In this document: piece after piece, positions 10,714-20,080 of the stretch
Layout: each line of letters opens with the position of its first letter
Numbering within the stretch: the stretch's first letter is position 1
Assembly (NCBI GenBank): GCA_035630295.1
Contig: DASQKY010000001.1
Location: 1-64,000 of the forward strand
Direction: 5' to 3'
Source: Acidimicrobiales bacterium
GTDB taxonomy: Bacteria; Actinomycetota; Acidimicrobiia; Acidimicrobiales; Iamiaceae
Length of the DNA: 64,000 nt
Made by a program: the position numbers and the translations under genes
Notes under the pieces: generated by a model
Databases searched by the model: none
Told to the model about the DNA's origin: nothing
What the model saw: the letters and a program-made list of their open reading frames with translations, nothing else

Positions 10714-10798
10714 GCGGCGTGGCCCACGCTCCGACGGCCGCGGGGTCGGGCGCCGATCCCGCCCCGCCCGGACCCCCTCCCGGCGCCGGCGCCCTTGA

Positions 10799-11623
10799 AT
10801 GGCGTCGCTCGCGGCCGATCGTTGCCAGGTGATCGACCGTGCTGCACCCGGGGTCGTCTCGGGGTGCATCGGCCTCGTCCTGGCCGTCGCCGCCATGGCC
10901 ACCGACCAGCTCTGGCTGGCGGGGGCCGCCGGCGTCGCCGCCCTGGTGGCGGGCCTGTTCACCCTGGGCCTGGCCGACCGGCTGCGGCGCACCAACGCCA
11001 CCGCCGAGGCCGAGGCCAGCCGGGCCGACGTGGCCGAGCTGGAGAGCGAGGCCATGGCCGCCCGGGCCGCCCGGTTCGAGGCCGAGGCCCTCATCGCCCG
11101 CACCCACCTCTCCGAGCTGGGCGCCCCCCCGATGCCCAGCCGGATCGACCTGACCCGGGTCACCGACGCGCCGACCGGGCTGTTCAACACCGCCTTCTTC
11201 GCCGTCACCCTCGACAAGCGGGTGGCCGCCGCCCGCCGGGGGCTGCGGCCGCTGGCCCTGGCCCTCCTGGAGCCGGTGACCGGCATGGACACCGGGGAGC
11301 CGGCGCCGGCCGTGAGCCGCCCGGTGGCCGACTCGCTGCTGGCCACCCTGCGCGACTCCGACATCGCCTGCCGCCTGGACGAGGGCCTGGTCGCCCTCAT
11401 CCTGGAGGACACGCCCGAGAACGGGGCGGTGTGGACCGTGGAGCGGGTCCGCCGCAACCTGGCCGCGGTGCTCGACGGGGGCACCCTGCGGGCCGGGGTG
11501 GCCTGCTACCCGGCCCACGCCTTCGACGCCGACCAGCTCCTGGACTCGGCCCACCAGGCCCTGGGGGCGGCCCGGGACTGGCGCCAGGACCGCATCGAGG
11601 TGGCCGCCGTCCCCGACGACTGA
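10799..11623 (+). CDS. Membrane-anchored degenerate GGDEF-like protein
   Basis: 274 residues with two hydrophobic helices near the N-terminus (about 18-35 and 40-58), an alanine/glutamate-rich coiled-coil-like stretch (60-100), and a degenerate GGDEF-like domain (about 120-265). Landmarks are DAPTGLFNTAFF, LRDSDIACRLDEGLVALILE and RAGVACYPAHAFDADQL. RLDEGLV replaces RLGGDEF, so cyclase activity is not expected. It shares the GVACYPAHA block with the upstream protein, which points to duplication. ATG 10799 lacks a clear ribosome site; GTG 10829 is in frame. It converges on the ACP-GNAT gene. Confidence 0.65.
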   Translation: MASLAADRCQVIDRAAPGVVSGCIGLVLAVAAMATDQLWLAGAAGVAALVAGLFTLGLADRLRRTNATAEAEASRADVAELESEAMAARAARFEAEALIARTHLSELGAPPMPSRIDLTRVTDAPTGLFNTAFFAVTLDKRVAAARRGLRPLALALLEPVTGMDTGEPAPAVSRPVADSLLATLRDSDIACRLDEGLVALILEDTPENGAVWTVERVRRNLAAVLDGGTLRAGVACYPAHAFDADQLLDSAHQALGAARDWRQDRIEVAAVPDD

Positions 11624-11661
11624 GCGGGCCACCGGGCCCCGCCCGGCGACCGGGCGGGCGC

Positions 11662-12480
11662 TCAGAGGGGGCCGAGCAGGCGGGCGGCGTGCTCCTGCCA
11701 CCGCTCCCGGGTGATGCCGATCACCAGCATGTCGTGGTAGCGGCCGCTCATGAACTCGTGGTCGACGAGACGGCCCTCGACCTGGGCCACCCGGCCCAGG
11801 CCGGAGCTGAAGGTGGTCGAGTTGGGCTCCAGGACCTCGGCGTAGACCTTGCGCAGGTCGAACTCCGCGAAGAGGTGGTCGATCAGCAGGACCAGGCCCT
11901 CCAGGCCGGCACCCTGGGGCGCGTCGGGCCGCGACACCACGGCCACGTGGACGTGCCGGTTGCGCATGTCGGGCTCGAAGGCGCTGACCATGGCCACCAT
12001 CCGGTTGCTGTGCAGGACGGCGAACTGGCAGAGGACCCGGTCCCACAGCACCCGGCCGAAGGTCTCGGGGCTCGGCGTCGTGCCCCGGAGCCGGAACCGG
12101 ACCAGGTTGTCCCCCCGGGTGAACAGGTCGAGGGCCTCGCCGTGGTGGGCCCCGGTCAGGGGGGCCAGGTGGACCCGTCGCCCCCGGAGCGGGGCGCGGG
12201 ACCCGGGCTGGGCCGGCTCGCCCGGCGCCGGCGCCAGCGTCTGGCTGTAGTGGTAGACGTCGCCCAGGGTGCGGATCTCGGCCAGCAGGTCGTCGGGGAG
12301 GCGGATGCCCTGCTCCTCCAACCAGGACACCACCTCCACGGCCACCATGGAGTCCCACCCGAGCTGCTCGACCAGCAGGTCGGACTCGCTCCACGCGCTG
12401 CTGTCCATGTCGAGGTGGGCACCGAGGGCGTGGGCGAAGGCGGCGAACCCGCTGCGTCGCTGGGTCGGGGTCTCGGTCAT
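11662..12480 (-). CDS. Acyl carrier protein fused to GNAT acyltransferase
   Basis: A 272-residue two-domain protein. Residues about 10-85 are an acyl carrier domain with LGWDSMVAVEVVSWLEEQGI, where Ser44 is the predicted phosphopantetheine site. Residues about 100-265 are a GNAT domain of the RimJ/L type (VHLAPLTGAHHGEALDLF, LEGLVLLIDHLFAEFDLRKV, LEPNSTTFSSGLGRV). A carrier and an acyltransferase in one chain suggest that the enzyme transfers an acyl group presented on its own carrier, which is inference. No ketosynthase, adenylation enzyme or phosphopantetheinyl transferase is nearby. Its start overlaps the stop of a 25-codon ORF. Confidence 0.8.
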   Translation of the reverse strand: MTETPTQRRSGFAAFAHALGAHLDMDSSAWSESDLLVEQLGWDSMVAVEVVSWLEEQGIRLPDDLLAEIRTLGDVYHYSQTLAPAPGEPAQPGSRAPLRGRRVHLAPLTGAHHGEALDLFTRGDNLVRFRLRGTTPSPETFGRVLWDRVLCQFAVLHSNRMVAMVSAFEPDMRNRHVHVAVVSRPDAPQGAGLEGLVLLIDHLFAEFDLRKVYAEVLEPNSTTFSSGLGRVAQVEGRLVDHEFMSGRYHDMLVIGITRERWQEHAARLLGPL

Positions 12481-12554
12481 GGGCGGGCGGCCGGGGCGGG
12501 CCGGGACGCGATCACCGCCCGTCGGCGCGACGGGCGGTGGGGGGCGGCGGGCAT
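12477..12554 (-). CDS. 25-residue Arg/Ala/Pro-rich leader ORF coupled to the ACP-GNAT gene
   Basis: A short ORF preceded by AGGAG (minus strand, 12566-12562) at 7-base spacing. It ends with an ATGA overlap on the ACP-GNAT start. The downstream gene has no ribosome site of its own, so translation of this leader may drive it. The peptide is rich in Arg, Pro and Ala. The coupling signals are what support the call; no function is known. Confidence 0.45.
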   Translation of the reverse strand: MPAAPHRPSRRRAVIASRPAPAARP

Positions 12555-12740
12555 GGGGCGTCTCCTGGGGTGGCGCGTGCGGTGCGATGGAGCGTCGGAT
12601 CGGGACGGGGCCGCGGGGCCGGGCCCGGCGGGGCCTCGGGCCGGCCGGGCGGGGACGACCGGGGGCGACCCCCGCCGATGTCGTGATCCCGACCGCCTGG
12701 TCCACGTATCCCCCTCGTCTCTCATTCCCGATCCACACGC

Positions 12741-13024
12741 TTCTTGCCCGCCGACGCCTCCTCGTTCCAAAGTGTCCGGATCTGACTTCTTTCACCAACT
12801 TGGAACCACCCCTCGCCCTACGGGCAAGAACAGACGAGCCCCGCCCAGCGACCGATCCCCCAACTGTTGGGTGGAGCTCACCAGCCGGAGGGGGACAAGG
12901 CGCAACCAGTCCCCCTCCGGCCCAGATCAGCGTCCCGATCCCGGGGCGGACCAGTCTCGGTCGAGTGGACGCCCGACCGAGCGACGTTCGTCCGGTGCGC
13001 CCGCCGGAGGAGGGCCGGCGCACC
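12741..13024. repeat. Hairpin-rich, lower-GC intergenic block
   Basis: The gap between the CoA-transferase and ACP-GNAT genes (12555-13081) holds no gene, but it has a chain of perfect inverted repeats. They are 12741-12750 with 12821-12830 (10 bp), enclosing 12764-12770 with 12800-12806 (7 bp); 12956-12963 with 12974-12981 (8 bp); and 12994-13001 with 13017-13024 (8 bp). The strongest, at 12884-12921, is listed separately. Its first part is visibly less GC-rich than its surroundings. It could be an RNA leader, a small RNA or an operator region. Confidence 0.5.
12884..12921 (-). terminator. Perfect 13-bp hairpin downstream of the CoA-transferase gene
   Basis: Bases 12884-12896 and 12909-12921 are perfectly complementary (stem GCCGGAGGGGGAC) around a 12-base loop. 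It lies about 160 bases beyond the CoA-transferase stop on the minus strand. There is no T-run, so termination is an inference from stem strength. Confidence 0.45.
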
Positions 13025-13081
13025 GGGCGAACGCTCACCCGGTGGTGCCCGGCCGCGCCTCACCGCGGCTCGGTGGCGACG

Positions 13082-14281
13082 TCAGCCCGGGCCGTCCAGC
13101 TCGGCCAGCACCGCCTCGGTGTCGGCTCCCAGGGGCCGGCCCGCCCACCGGATGCGGCCCGGCGTGGCCGACAGGCGAGCCACCAAACCCTGCATGGCGA
13201 CGCCGTCCACCTCGGGCAGGGCCCCCCGGGCGGCCAGGTGCGGGTCGGCCAGGATGTCGCCCATGGTGTGCACCGGGGCGGCGGCGGCGTGGGCCTCCTC
13301 GAAGACCCGGAGCACCTCGGGCCGCTCCCGGGCCGCCACCCACGCCGCCAGGGTGGCCTCGACCAGGTCGCGATGCTCCACCCGGTCCCCGAAGGTGGAC
13401 ACCCGGGGGTCGCCGGCCAGGCCGATGAGGGCCATCACCCGCTGGGCCACCGACTCGGCCGAGGTGCTGACGGCGACCCAGGCCCCGTCCGCGCACCGGT
13501 ACGTGCCCCGGGGCACCGAGTAGGGGATGCCCGAGCCCAGCCGGGGCTGGTCGTAGTCGAGCAGGGCCTTGGCCGCTGGCAGGGGCCCCATGACCTGGAG
13601 CAGCGACTCGTACAGGTTGACGTCGACCACCTGGCCGACGCCGCTGTGCACCGCCACCATGGTGGCGAAGGCGGCCACCAGGGCGGTGATCTCGTCGGTG
13701 AGGGCGATGGGCGGGAGCAGCGGACCGCCGTCGGGCTCGCCGTTCACCGCCGCGAAGCCGCTCATGGCCTCGGCCAGGGTGGCGAAGCCGGGGCGCCCGG
13801 CGTAGGGGCCGTCCTGCCCGAAGCCCGTGACCCGGGTGACCACCAGCCCCGGCCGGGCCGCGATGAGCTCGACGGGGTCGAGGCCCAGCCGCTCCAGCGT
13901 GCCGGGTCGCAGGTTCTCGACCAGCACGTCGGCCGTGGCCACCAGGCGCCGCATGCGGGCCAGGTCGTCGGGGTCCTTGAGGTCCAGGGTGACGGTCCGC
14001 TTGTTGCGGCCCTCCAGCTTCCACCACAGGGTCACGCCGTCGCGCGGGTCGCGCCAGCCCATGGCCCGGGTGGTGTCGCCCCCGTCGGGGCGCTCCACCT
14101 TGATCACCTCGGCGCCGAAGTCCCCGAGGTAGCGGGCGCACCCGGGCCCGGCCACCACCGTGCTGCAGTCGATCACCCGCAGCCCGGCCAGGGGGCCGGG
14201 GGGGCCGTCCCCGCCCGCCGGACCGGGGCCGGGGGCCGCGCCGTCGGCGCCGCCGGGCGCGGACGCCGGGCCCTCGCTCAC
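13082..14281 (-). CDS. CaiB/BaiF family (class III) CoA-transferase
   Basis: Predicted transfer of CoA between carboxylic acids. The 399 residues carry the family pattern: PLAGLRVIDCSTVVAGPGCARYLGDFGAEVIKVERPDGGD near residues 33-75, then NKRTVTLDLKDP, DVLVENLRPGTLERLG, and VVDVNLYESLLQVMG, which includes the conserved Asp of the active-site region. The first ~30 residues are a Gly/Pro/Ala extension. Start GTG 14281 overlaps the metallophosphoesterase stop (GTGA), so the two form an operon. Substrate unknown; relatives act on carnitine, formyl, succinyl or bile-acid CoA esters. Confidence 0.9.
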   Translation of the reverse strand: MSEGPASAPGGADGAAPGPGPAGGDGPPGPLAGLRVIDCSTVVAGPGCARYLGDFGAEVIKVERPDGGDTTRAMGWRDPRDGVTLWWKLEGRNKRTVTLDLKDPDDLARMRRLVATADVLVENLRPGTLERLGLDPVELIAARPGLVVTRVTGFGQDGPYAGRPGFATLAEAMSGFAAVNGEPDGGPLLPPIALTDEITALVAAFATMVAVHSGVGQVVDVNLYESLLQVMGPLPAAKALLDYDQPRLGSGIPYSVPRGTYRCADGAWVAVSTSAESVAQRVMALIGLAGDPRVSTFGDRVEHRDLVEATLAAWVAARERPEVLRVFEEAHAAAAPVHTMGDILADPHLAARGALPEVDGVAMQGLVARLSATPGRIRWAGRPLGADTEAVLAELDGPG

Positions 14282-15294
14282 GCCGCCGCTCGGTCGAGGC
14301 CGATGACGAAGCAGCGGTCGGCCAGGCTCCCGAAGGCGTAGGGCCCGTAGAGGTCGGCGAACATGTGGCGGGTCTTCTCGCTCCAGGCCAGGGCCTCGGG
14401 GCTGGAGATGCGGTGGAACACCTGGCAGATGCCACCCTCGTGCACCTGGTACTCGGCCCACGCCCCGGGGAAGTCCTTGACGCAGGCCACCTCCACCCAC
14501 GGCACCGGGCCGGTGGCGGGGAAGTGCCGCACCCGGTTCCGGTGGGTGTGGCCGGCCAGGTAGGCCACGATCCGGGACCGCCGGGCCACCACGTCGATCA
14601 GGCGCTCGGAGTCGTCGGGGTTGATGCCGAAGTAGCGCTCCGGGCGCTGGTTCGACGACGGGTTCCACGGGTGGTGGTGGCCCAGCACCACCACGGGACG
14701 GTCCGACTCGGCCGCCAGCGTGTCGAGCCAGTCGAGCTGGTCGACCGACAGGCCGCCGTGCTCCACGTCCTCCAGCGAGGTGTCCAGCAGGGCCAGGCGC
14801 ACCCCCGGCAGCACCACCTCCTGGGTCGGCACCGCTCCCCGGTCCAGGCGGTGGTACGACTCGTGGTTGCCCCGCACCCAGGTCATCCGGTCGGCCAGGG
14901 GGGCGTACGCGGCCAGGAAGGCGTCGACCTGGGCGTCGGTGCCGTCGCTGGTCAGGTCGCCCTTGACCACCAGGGCGTCGGGGTCGAGCTCCAGGATCTC
15001 GGCCACCGCCCCCCGGTTCATGACCTCGGGGTAGGGCGACTCGCCCGGCTCGGACCGGAACACCGGCCCGGCGTCGAGCCCCTCCATCCGCCCGCACACC
15101 TCCTCGCCGAAGTGCACGTCGTTCACGGTGGCGAAGGTGGCCAGCAGCTCGCCCGGTTCGGGCAGGGTGCGGAAGGCGATGCCCTCCAGCTCGTGCTCGG
15201 TGTCGGGCCGCAGGCCGTCGGTGCGGCGCACCTCGGTGCCGTGGTGCACGACGGCGTAGGTGCTGGCGACGGTGGTGAGCTCGGGGACGTCCAC
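14278..15294 (-). CDS. Calcineurin-like metallophosphoesterase
   Basis: A cytoplasmic dinuclear-metal phosphoesterase of 338 residues. All five signature blocks are visible in order: NDVHF, VVKGDLTSDG, WVRGNHESYH, VLGHHHPW and AGHTHRNRV. The layout resembles class III cyclic-nucleotide phosphodiesterases (CpdA-like), but the substrate is not known. Start GTG 15294 is 7 bases after TACCCT (15307-15302), making a leaderless message likely. The stop overlaps the CoA-transferase start. No signal peptide. Confidence 0.88.
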   Translation of the reverse strand: MDVPELTTVASTYAVVHHGTEVRRTDGLRPDTEHELEGIAFRTLPEPGELLATFATVNDVHFGEEVCGRMEGLDAGPVFRSEPGESPYPEVMNRGAVAEILELDPDALVVKGDLTSDGTDAQVDAFLAAYAPLADRMTWVRGNHESYHRLDRGAVPTQEVVLPGVRLALLDTSLEDVEHGGLSVDQLDWLDTLAAESDRPVVVLGHHHPWNPSSNQRPERYFGINPDDSERLIDVVARRSRIVAYLAGHTHRNRVRHFPATGPVPWVEVACVKDFPGAWAEYQVHEGGICQVFHRISSPEALAWSEKTRHMFADLYGPYAFGSLADRCFVIGLDRAAA

Positions 15295-15391
15295 GGGAGC
15301 GAGGGTAGCGAGGCCCCACCCCCCGTTCCCCTCCCCCCGCCGGCCAACCGGCGCGCCGTCGGAGGCCCGGCACCCCGGGCCCGCGGGGCGG

Positions 15392-16528
15392 TCAGCCGCC
15401 GGAGACGAGCAGGTCGGCGCCGATCGGCGGGGTGGGGTCGTCGGCCAGGGCGAACCACCCCTCGGGCACCGGCACCGGGCGGGGCCCGTGGGTGTGGCCC
15501 CGGACGGTGCGCTCGGCCCCCGGCACCAGGGCCAGGCCCGGGTCGAGGTCGTCGAGGCGGACCCCCAGCTCCTCGATGGAGGCCACCTGGGACAGGGCCC
15601 GCCGGGCCTCGCCTCCGACCGGGTAGCCGGCCAGGTACCAGCCGGTGTGCTTGCGCACCTCCCGGGCGGCGCGCCCGGGGCCGAACGCCTCGACCAGCAG
15701 GTCGGCGTGGCGGCGCAGCACGGGCACCACCTCGCCCAGGAGGGGCGCGGGGCGGACCGGGCGGCCGGCCAGCGTGTCGGCCAGGTCGCGGAACAACCAG
15801 GGCCGGCCCAGGCAGCCCCGGCCCACCACCACGCCGTCGCACCCGGTGGCGGCCATCATGCGCACCGCGTCGGCGCCCTCCAGGATGTCGCCGTTGCCCA
15901 GCACCGGCACGGTGGCCACCGCCTCCTTGAGCCTGGTGATGGCGTCCCAGTCGGCGGCCCCGGAGTAGAGCTGCTCGGCGGTGCGGGCGTGGAGGGCCAC
16001 CGCGGCGGCCCCCTCGCCCTCGGCCATGCGGCCCGCCTCCAGGTAGGTGAGGTGGTCGCCGTCCAGGCCCAGGCGCATCTTGACCGTGAAGGGCGCCGGG
16101 CCGGCGGCCCGCACCGAGGCCCGGACGATCGCCGCGAACAGGGCCCGCCGCACCGGCAGGGCCGCGCCGCCCCCCTTGCGGGTGACCTTGGGAGCCGGAC
16201 AGCCCACGTTGAGGTCCACGTGCTCGACCCCGTGCCCGTCGACCAGGATCCGCACCGCCTCGCCCATGACCCGGGGGTCGGTGCCGTAGAGCTGCACGCT
16301 GCGGGGTGACTCGTCGGGGTGGAAGGCCACCATGTCCAGGGTGCGCGTGTTGCCCTCGACCAGGGCCCGGGCCGTGATCATCTCGCTCACGTAGAGGGCC
16401 CCACCGAACGACTGGCACAGGCGGCGGAAGGCGGTGTTGGTCACCCCGGCCATGGGGGCCAGCACCACTGGCACGTCCAGCGCCAACGGCCCGATCCGCA
16501 ACGCCGGCCCGGCCCCTTCCCCCGTCAT
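15392..16528 (-). CDS. dusB: tRNA-dihydrouridine synthase
   Basis: FMN-dependent reduction of uridines in the tRNA D-loop. The 378 residues have the TIM-barrel start VVLAPMAGVTNTAFRRLC, then VQLYGTDPRVMGEA, LNVGCPAPKVTRKGGGAAL with the catalytic cysteine, VKMRLG, HARTAEQLYSGAADW and GNGDI...VVVGRGCLGRPW. The C-terminal helical domain includes VRKHTGWYLAGYP. ATG 16528 is chosen because a purine-rich GGAGGGG lies just upstream. The next gene on the strand, upstream, is maf. Confidence 0.94.
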   Translation of the reverse strand: MTGEGAGPALRIGPLALDVPVVLAPMAGVTNTAFRRLCQSFGGALYVSEMITARALVEGNTRTLDMVAFHPDESPRSVQLYGTDPRVMGEAVRILVDGHGVEHVDLNVGCPAPKVTRKGGGAALPVRRALFAAIVRASVRAAGPAPFTVKMRLGLDGDHLTYLEAGRMAEGEGAAAVALHARTAEQLYSGAADWDAITRLKEAVATVPVLGNGDILEGADAVRMMAATGCDGVVVGRGCLGRPWLFRDLADTLAGRPVRPAPLLGEVVPVLRRHADLLVEAFGPGRAAREVRKHTGWYLAGYPVGGEARRALSQVASIEELGVRLDDLDPGLALVPGAERTVRGHTHGPRPVPVPEGWFALADDPTPPIGADLLVSGG

Positions 16529-16610
16529 CCCTCCCCTCCCCCCGACCTCGGACCGCTGAGGGCGCATGTGGTGGTCGTCGGTCCAAGGTTCGTGGTGGGG
16601 AGGCGGGCGA

Positions 16611-17234
16611 TCACGGGGACGTCCACAGGTCGGTGACCGAGCGGCCCAGGTCGGCCAGGAGGCGGCGCAGCAGGGGGAGCGACAGGCCGACGACGTTGGT
16701 GTGGTCGCCGTCCACCCCGTCCACGAAGGGGGCCGAGCGACCGTCCAGGGTGAACGAGCCGGCCACGTGCAGGGGCTCGCCGCTGGCCACGTACCTGTCG
16801 ACCTCGGCGTCGGTCATGGGCCCGAAGCGGACGGTGGTGGCCTCCACCCCGCCGACGGCCCGGCCGGAGGACACCTCGACCAGGTGGTGCCCGGTGCGCA
16901 GCACGCCCTCGCCGCCCCGCATGGCCCGGATGCGGGCCGTGGCTTCGGCCGCCGAGCCGGGCTTGCCCCACGTGGTGCCGGCGAACGTGAACAGCGAGTC
17001 GCACCCCAGCACCGCCGTCGGCCGGGCCAGCTGGCCGACCTGGGCCACGACCGCCTCGGCCTTGGCCCGGGCCAGGGCGGCCACCACCCGGTCGGGGTCG
17101 TCGGTGCCCAGGGCCGCGGCCACCGCGTCCTCGTCCACGTGGCTGACCACCACCTCGGGCTCGATCCCCGCCGCCCGCAGCAGGGCCAGCCGGGCCGGCG
17201 ACGCCGAGGCCAGCACCAGGTGGAGATCGGGCAT
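16611..17234 (-). CDS. maf: Maf family nucleoside triphosphate pyrophosphatase
   Basis: House-cleaning hydrolase of modified or non-canonical NTPs. The 207 residues begin with LVLASASPARLALLRAAGI (the Maf SASPRR-type loop). They contain HVDEDA, VLGCDSLFTFAGTTWGKPG and TGHHLVEV, then DVDRYV-like and VDGVDGDHTNVVGLSLPLL near the end, covering all conserved Maf blocks. Several Maf proteins take a second Arg in the first motif; here it is Ala. ATG 17234 is used since the domain starts five residues later. It precedes dusB by 82 bases. Confidence 0.92.
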   Translation of the reverse strand: MPDLHLVLASASPARLALLRAAGIEPEVVVSHVDEDAVAAALGTDDPDRVVAALARAKAEAVVAQVGQLARPTAVLGCDSLFTFAGTTWGKPGSAAEATARIRAMRGGEGVLRTGHHLVEVSSGRAVGGVEATTVRFGPMTDAEVDRYVASGEPLHVAGSFTLDGRSAPFVDGVDGDHTNVVGLSLPLLRRLLADLGRSVTDLWTSP

Positions 17235-17276
17235 CCCCCCATGATGCCGGCCCCACCCGCCCTCGTTCTGATCGGT

Positions 17277-17300
17277 TGCCATATCGCATCGCACATGGCA
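17277..17300. promoter_or_regulatory. Inverted repeat upstream of the XRE regulator (operator candidate)
   Basis: TGCCAT (17277-17282) and ATGGCA (17295-17300) are perfect inverted half-sites, centred about 22 bases before the XRE start codon. The spacing is plausible for autorepression by the XRE protein, as in many toxin-antitoxin operons. Confidence 0.4.
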
Positions 17301-17310
17301 CGGTGGGTGC

Positions 17311-17682
17311 ATGTACGGCGCGTTCCTCCGCCGGGTCCGCGAGTCGCGGGGCCTCAGCCAGGCCCAGCTGGCCGAGCTCACCGGCATCAGCCAACCCAAC
17401 CTCTCGGCCTACGAGAACGACCGCCGCACCCCCACCCTCGACACCTTCAACCGGATGCTGGTGGCCTGCGGCTACCAGGTGGCCGCCGACGGCGGCAGCA
17501 CCGTCCTGCACCTACCCCTCCCGCCCGGTGCCGGCGGCTACCCCTTCGACGACCTCCCACCTCGCCTCCCCGACGACCCCCCCGACGAGGCTCCCGTCCT
17601 CCCTCCTGACGCCACGCCAGCAACGCGGGCATGGGCGTTGGCCCAGGTGCTCGACCTGAGCCAGGCCATGGAGGGGCGATGA
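17311..17682 (+). CDS. XRE-family helix-turn-helix protein (antitoxin candidate)
   Basis: A 123-residue protein. Residues 1-55 form a lambda-repressor-like HTH (FLRRVRESRGLSQAQLAELT, GISQPNLSAYENDRRTP, LDTFNRMLVACGY). The middle is proline/aspartate-rich and the C-terminal 25 residues may form a helix (ATRAWALAQVLDLSQAME). Its stop overlaps the start of the nucleotidyltransferase gene (ATGA), so the two are made together. Position and pairing suggest the DNA-binding antitoxin of a two-gene module. Confidence 0.75.
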   Translation: MYGAFLRRVRESRGLSQAQLAELTGISQPNLSAYENDRRTPTLDTFNRMLVACGYQVAADGGSTVLHLPLPPGAGGYPFDDLPPRLPDDPPDEAPVLPPDATPATRAWALAQVLDLSQAMEGR

Positions 17683-18245
17683 TCCAGGGCCTCCGTGACC
17701 TCATCACCCAGACCCACGAGCTCCTCGATGGGCGGGGCGTGCCGCACGCCTTCGGGGGCGCCATCGCACTCGGCTACCACGCCGAGAGCCGGGCGACCCT
17801 CGATGCCGATGTCAACATCTTCGTGGGCAAGGGCGACGTCCGAGAGGTGGTGGCTGCCTTCACCGACATCGACATGCACCCGGAGGCCGACGCGTCCGAG
17901 TGGCTCCTGATGGCCGGGGTACGGCTGGTGCACACCGAGCTGCCCCTGCGCCTCGACCTGTTCTTCTCCCTGGACGACAGCTACGAGCAGGTGCGCGAGC
18001 GAATCGTGTCCGGGCCGTTCGGGCCGGATGGGGGAACGATCCCGATCCTCTCTGTGGAGGACCTGACCACCTTCAAGCTGTCTTTCAACCGCCCCAAGGA
18101 CTGGATGGACCTCAGCCAGCTGGTGGAGCACCACCCGACCATGGACATCGACCAGATCGAGCACATGCTCGGCCACCTGCGGGGACCGACGATGGCGCCT
18201 CGCATCGCTCGCCTGCGGGCTCTGCTCCGGCAGGCCCGCCCCTGA
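17679..18245 (+). CDS. Nucleotidyltransferase-fold protein (AbiEii/MNT-like, toxin candidate)
   Basis: A 188-residue protein with the minimal nucleotidyltransferase core: HAFGGAIALGYHAESRATLDADVNIFV, in which G26-G27 and D42-x-D44 match the GG...DxD metal-binding pattern. A third acidic residue is likely in RLDLFF near residue 90. The C-terminal half (VEDLTTFKLSFNRPKDWMDLSQLV) matches the part of such families that follows the core. GAGGGG precedes the ATGA start overlap. Related proteins are AbiEii-type toxins that modify tRNA; that activity is inference here. The pair interrupts otherwise core metabolic genes, which suggests acquisition. Confidence 0.72.
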   Translation: MIQGLRDLITQTHELLDGRGVPHAFGGAIALGYHAESRATLDADVNIFVGKGDVREVVAAFTDIDMHPEADASEWLLMAGVRLVHTELPLRLDLFFSLDDSYEQVRERIVSGPFGPDGGTIPILSVEDLTTFKLSFNRPKDWMDLSQLVEHHPTMDIDQIEHMLGHLRGPTMAPRIARLRALLRQARP

Positions 18246-18246
18246 C

Positions 18247-18417
18247 CTACCAGGGGCGGCGGCGGCGGAGGGGGACGGGCTTGGACCACCAGCGGCCGCT
18301 CCAGCGCCAGCGCTCGGCCGGCGCCCCGGCGGGGGCCGCGGCCCGGGGCCAGGCCACCTCGACGGCGGCCACGATGGCGGCCGCTTCCTCGTCGGTGGGG
18401 GCGGGGCGGATCTCCAT
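18247..18417 (-). CDS. accE: Acyl-CoA carboxylase epsilon subunit
   Basis: A 56-residue protein typical of actinobacterial carboxylase epsilon subunits: a short N-terminal helix rich in Glu/Ala (PTDEEAAAIVAAVE), an Ala/Pro linker, then a Trp/Arg-rich C-terminus (RWRWSGRWWSKP, ending PW). Epsilon peptides stabilise the complex of the biotinylated alpha chain with the beta chain. It lies 37 bases downstream of the beta-subunit stop on the same strand, the standard arrangement. A GTG one codon upstream is also possible. It ends one base from the nucleotidyltransferase stop, tail to tail. Confidence 0.85.
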   Translation of the reverse strand: MEIRPAPTDEEAAAIVAAVEVAWPRAAAPAGAPAERWRWSGRWWSKPVPLRRRRPW

Positions 18418-18454
18418 CACGACAGCCGCACGCCCGGGGCGGTGACGGCCGCGC

Positions 18455-20005
<1,551 letters not shown>

Positions 20006-20080
20006 GGGCCGGAGGGTAGACCCGGCCGTTCGCCCCTTCCCAACGGGCGCGGGGGCGGCCCGGGCCTACCCTCGGGCCCC

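Noticed and set aside
10795-13428. 877-codon open frame on the plus strand
   Set aside because: It crosses the degenerate GGDEF, ACP-GNAT and CoA-transferase loci in wrong frames and spans the hairpin-rich gap. No motif is seen.
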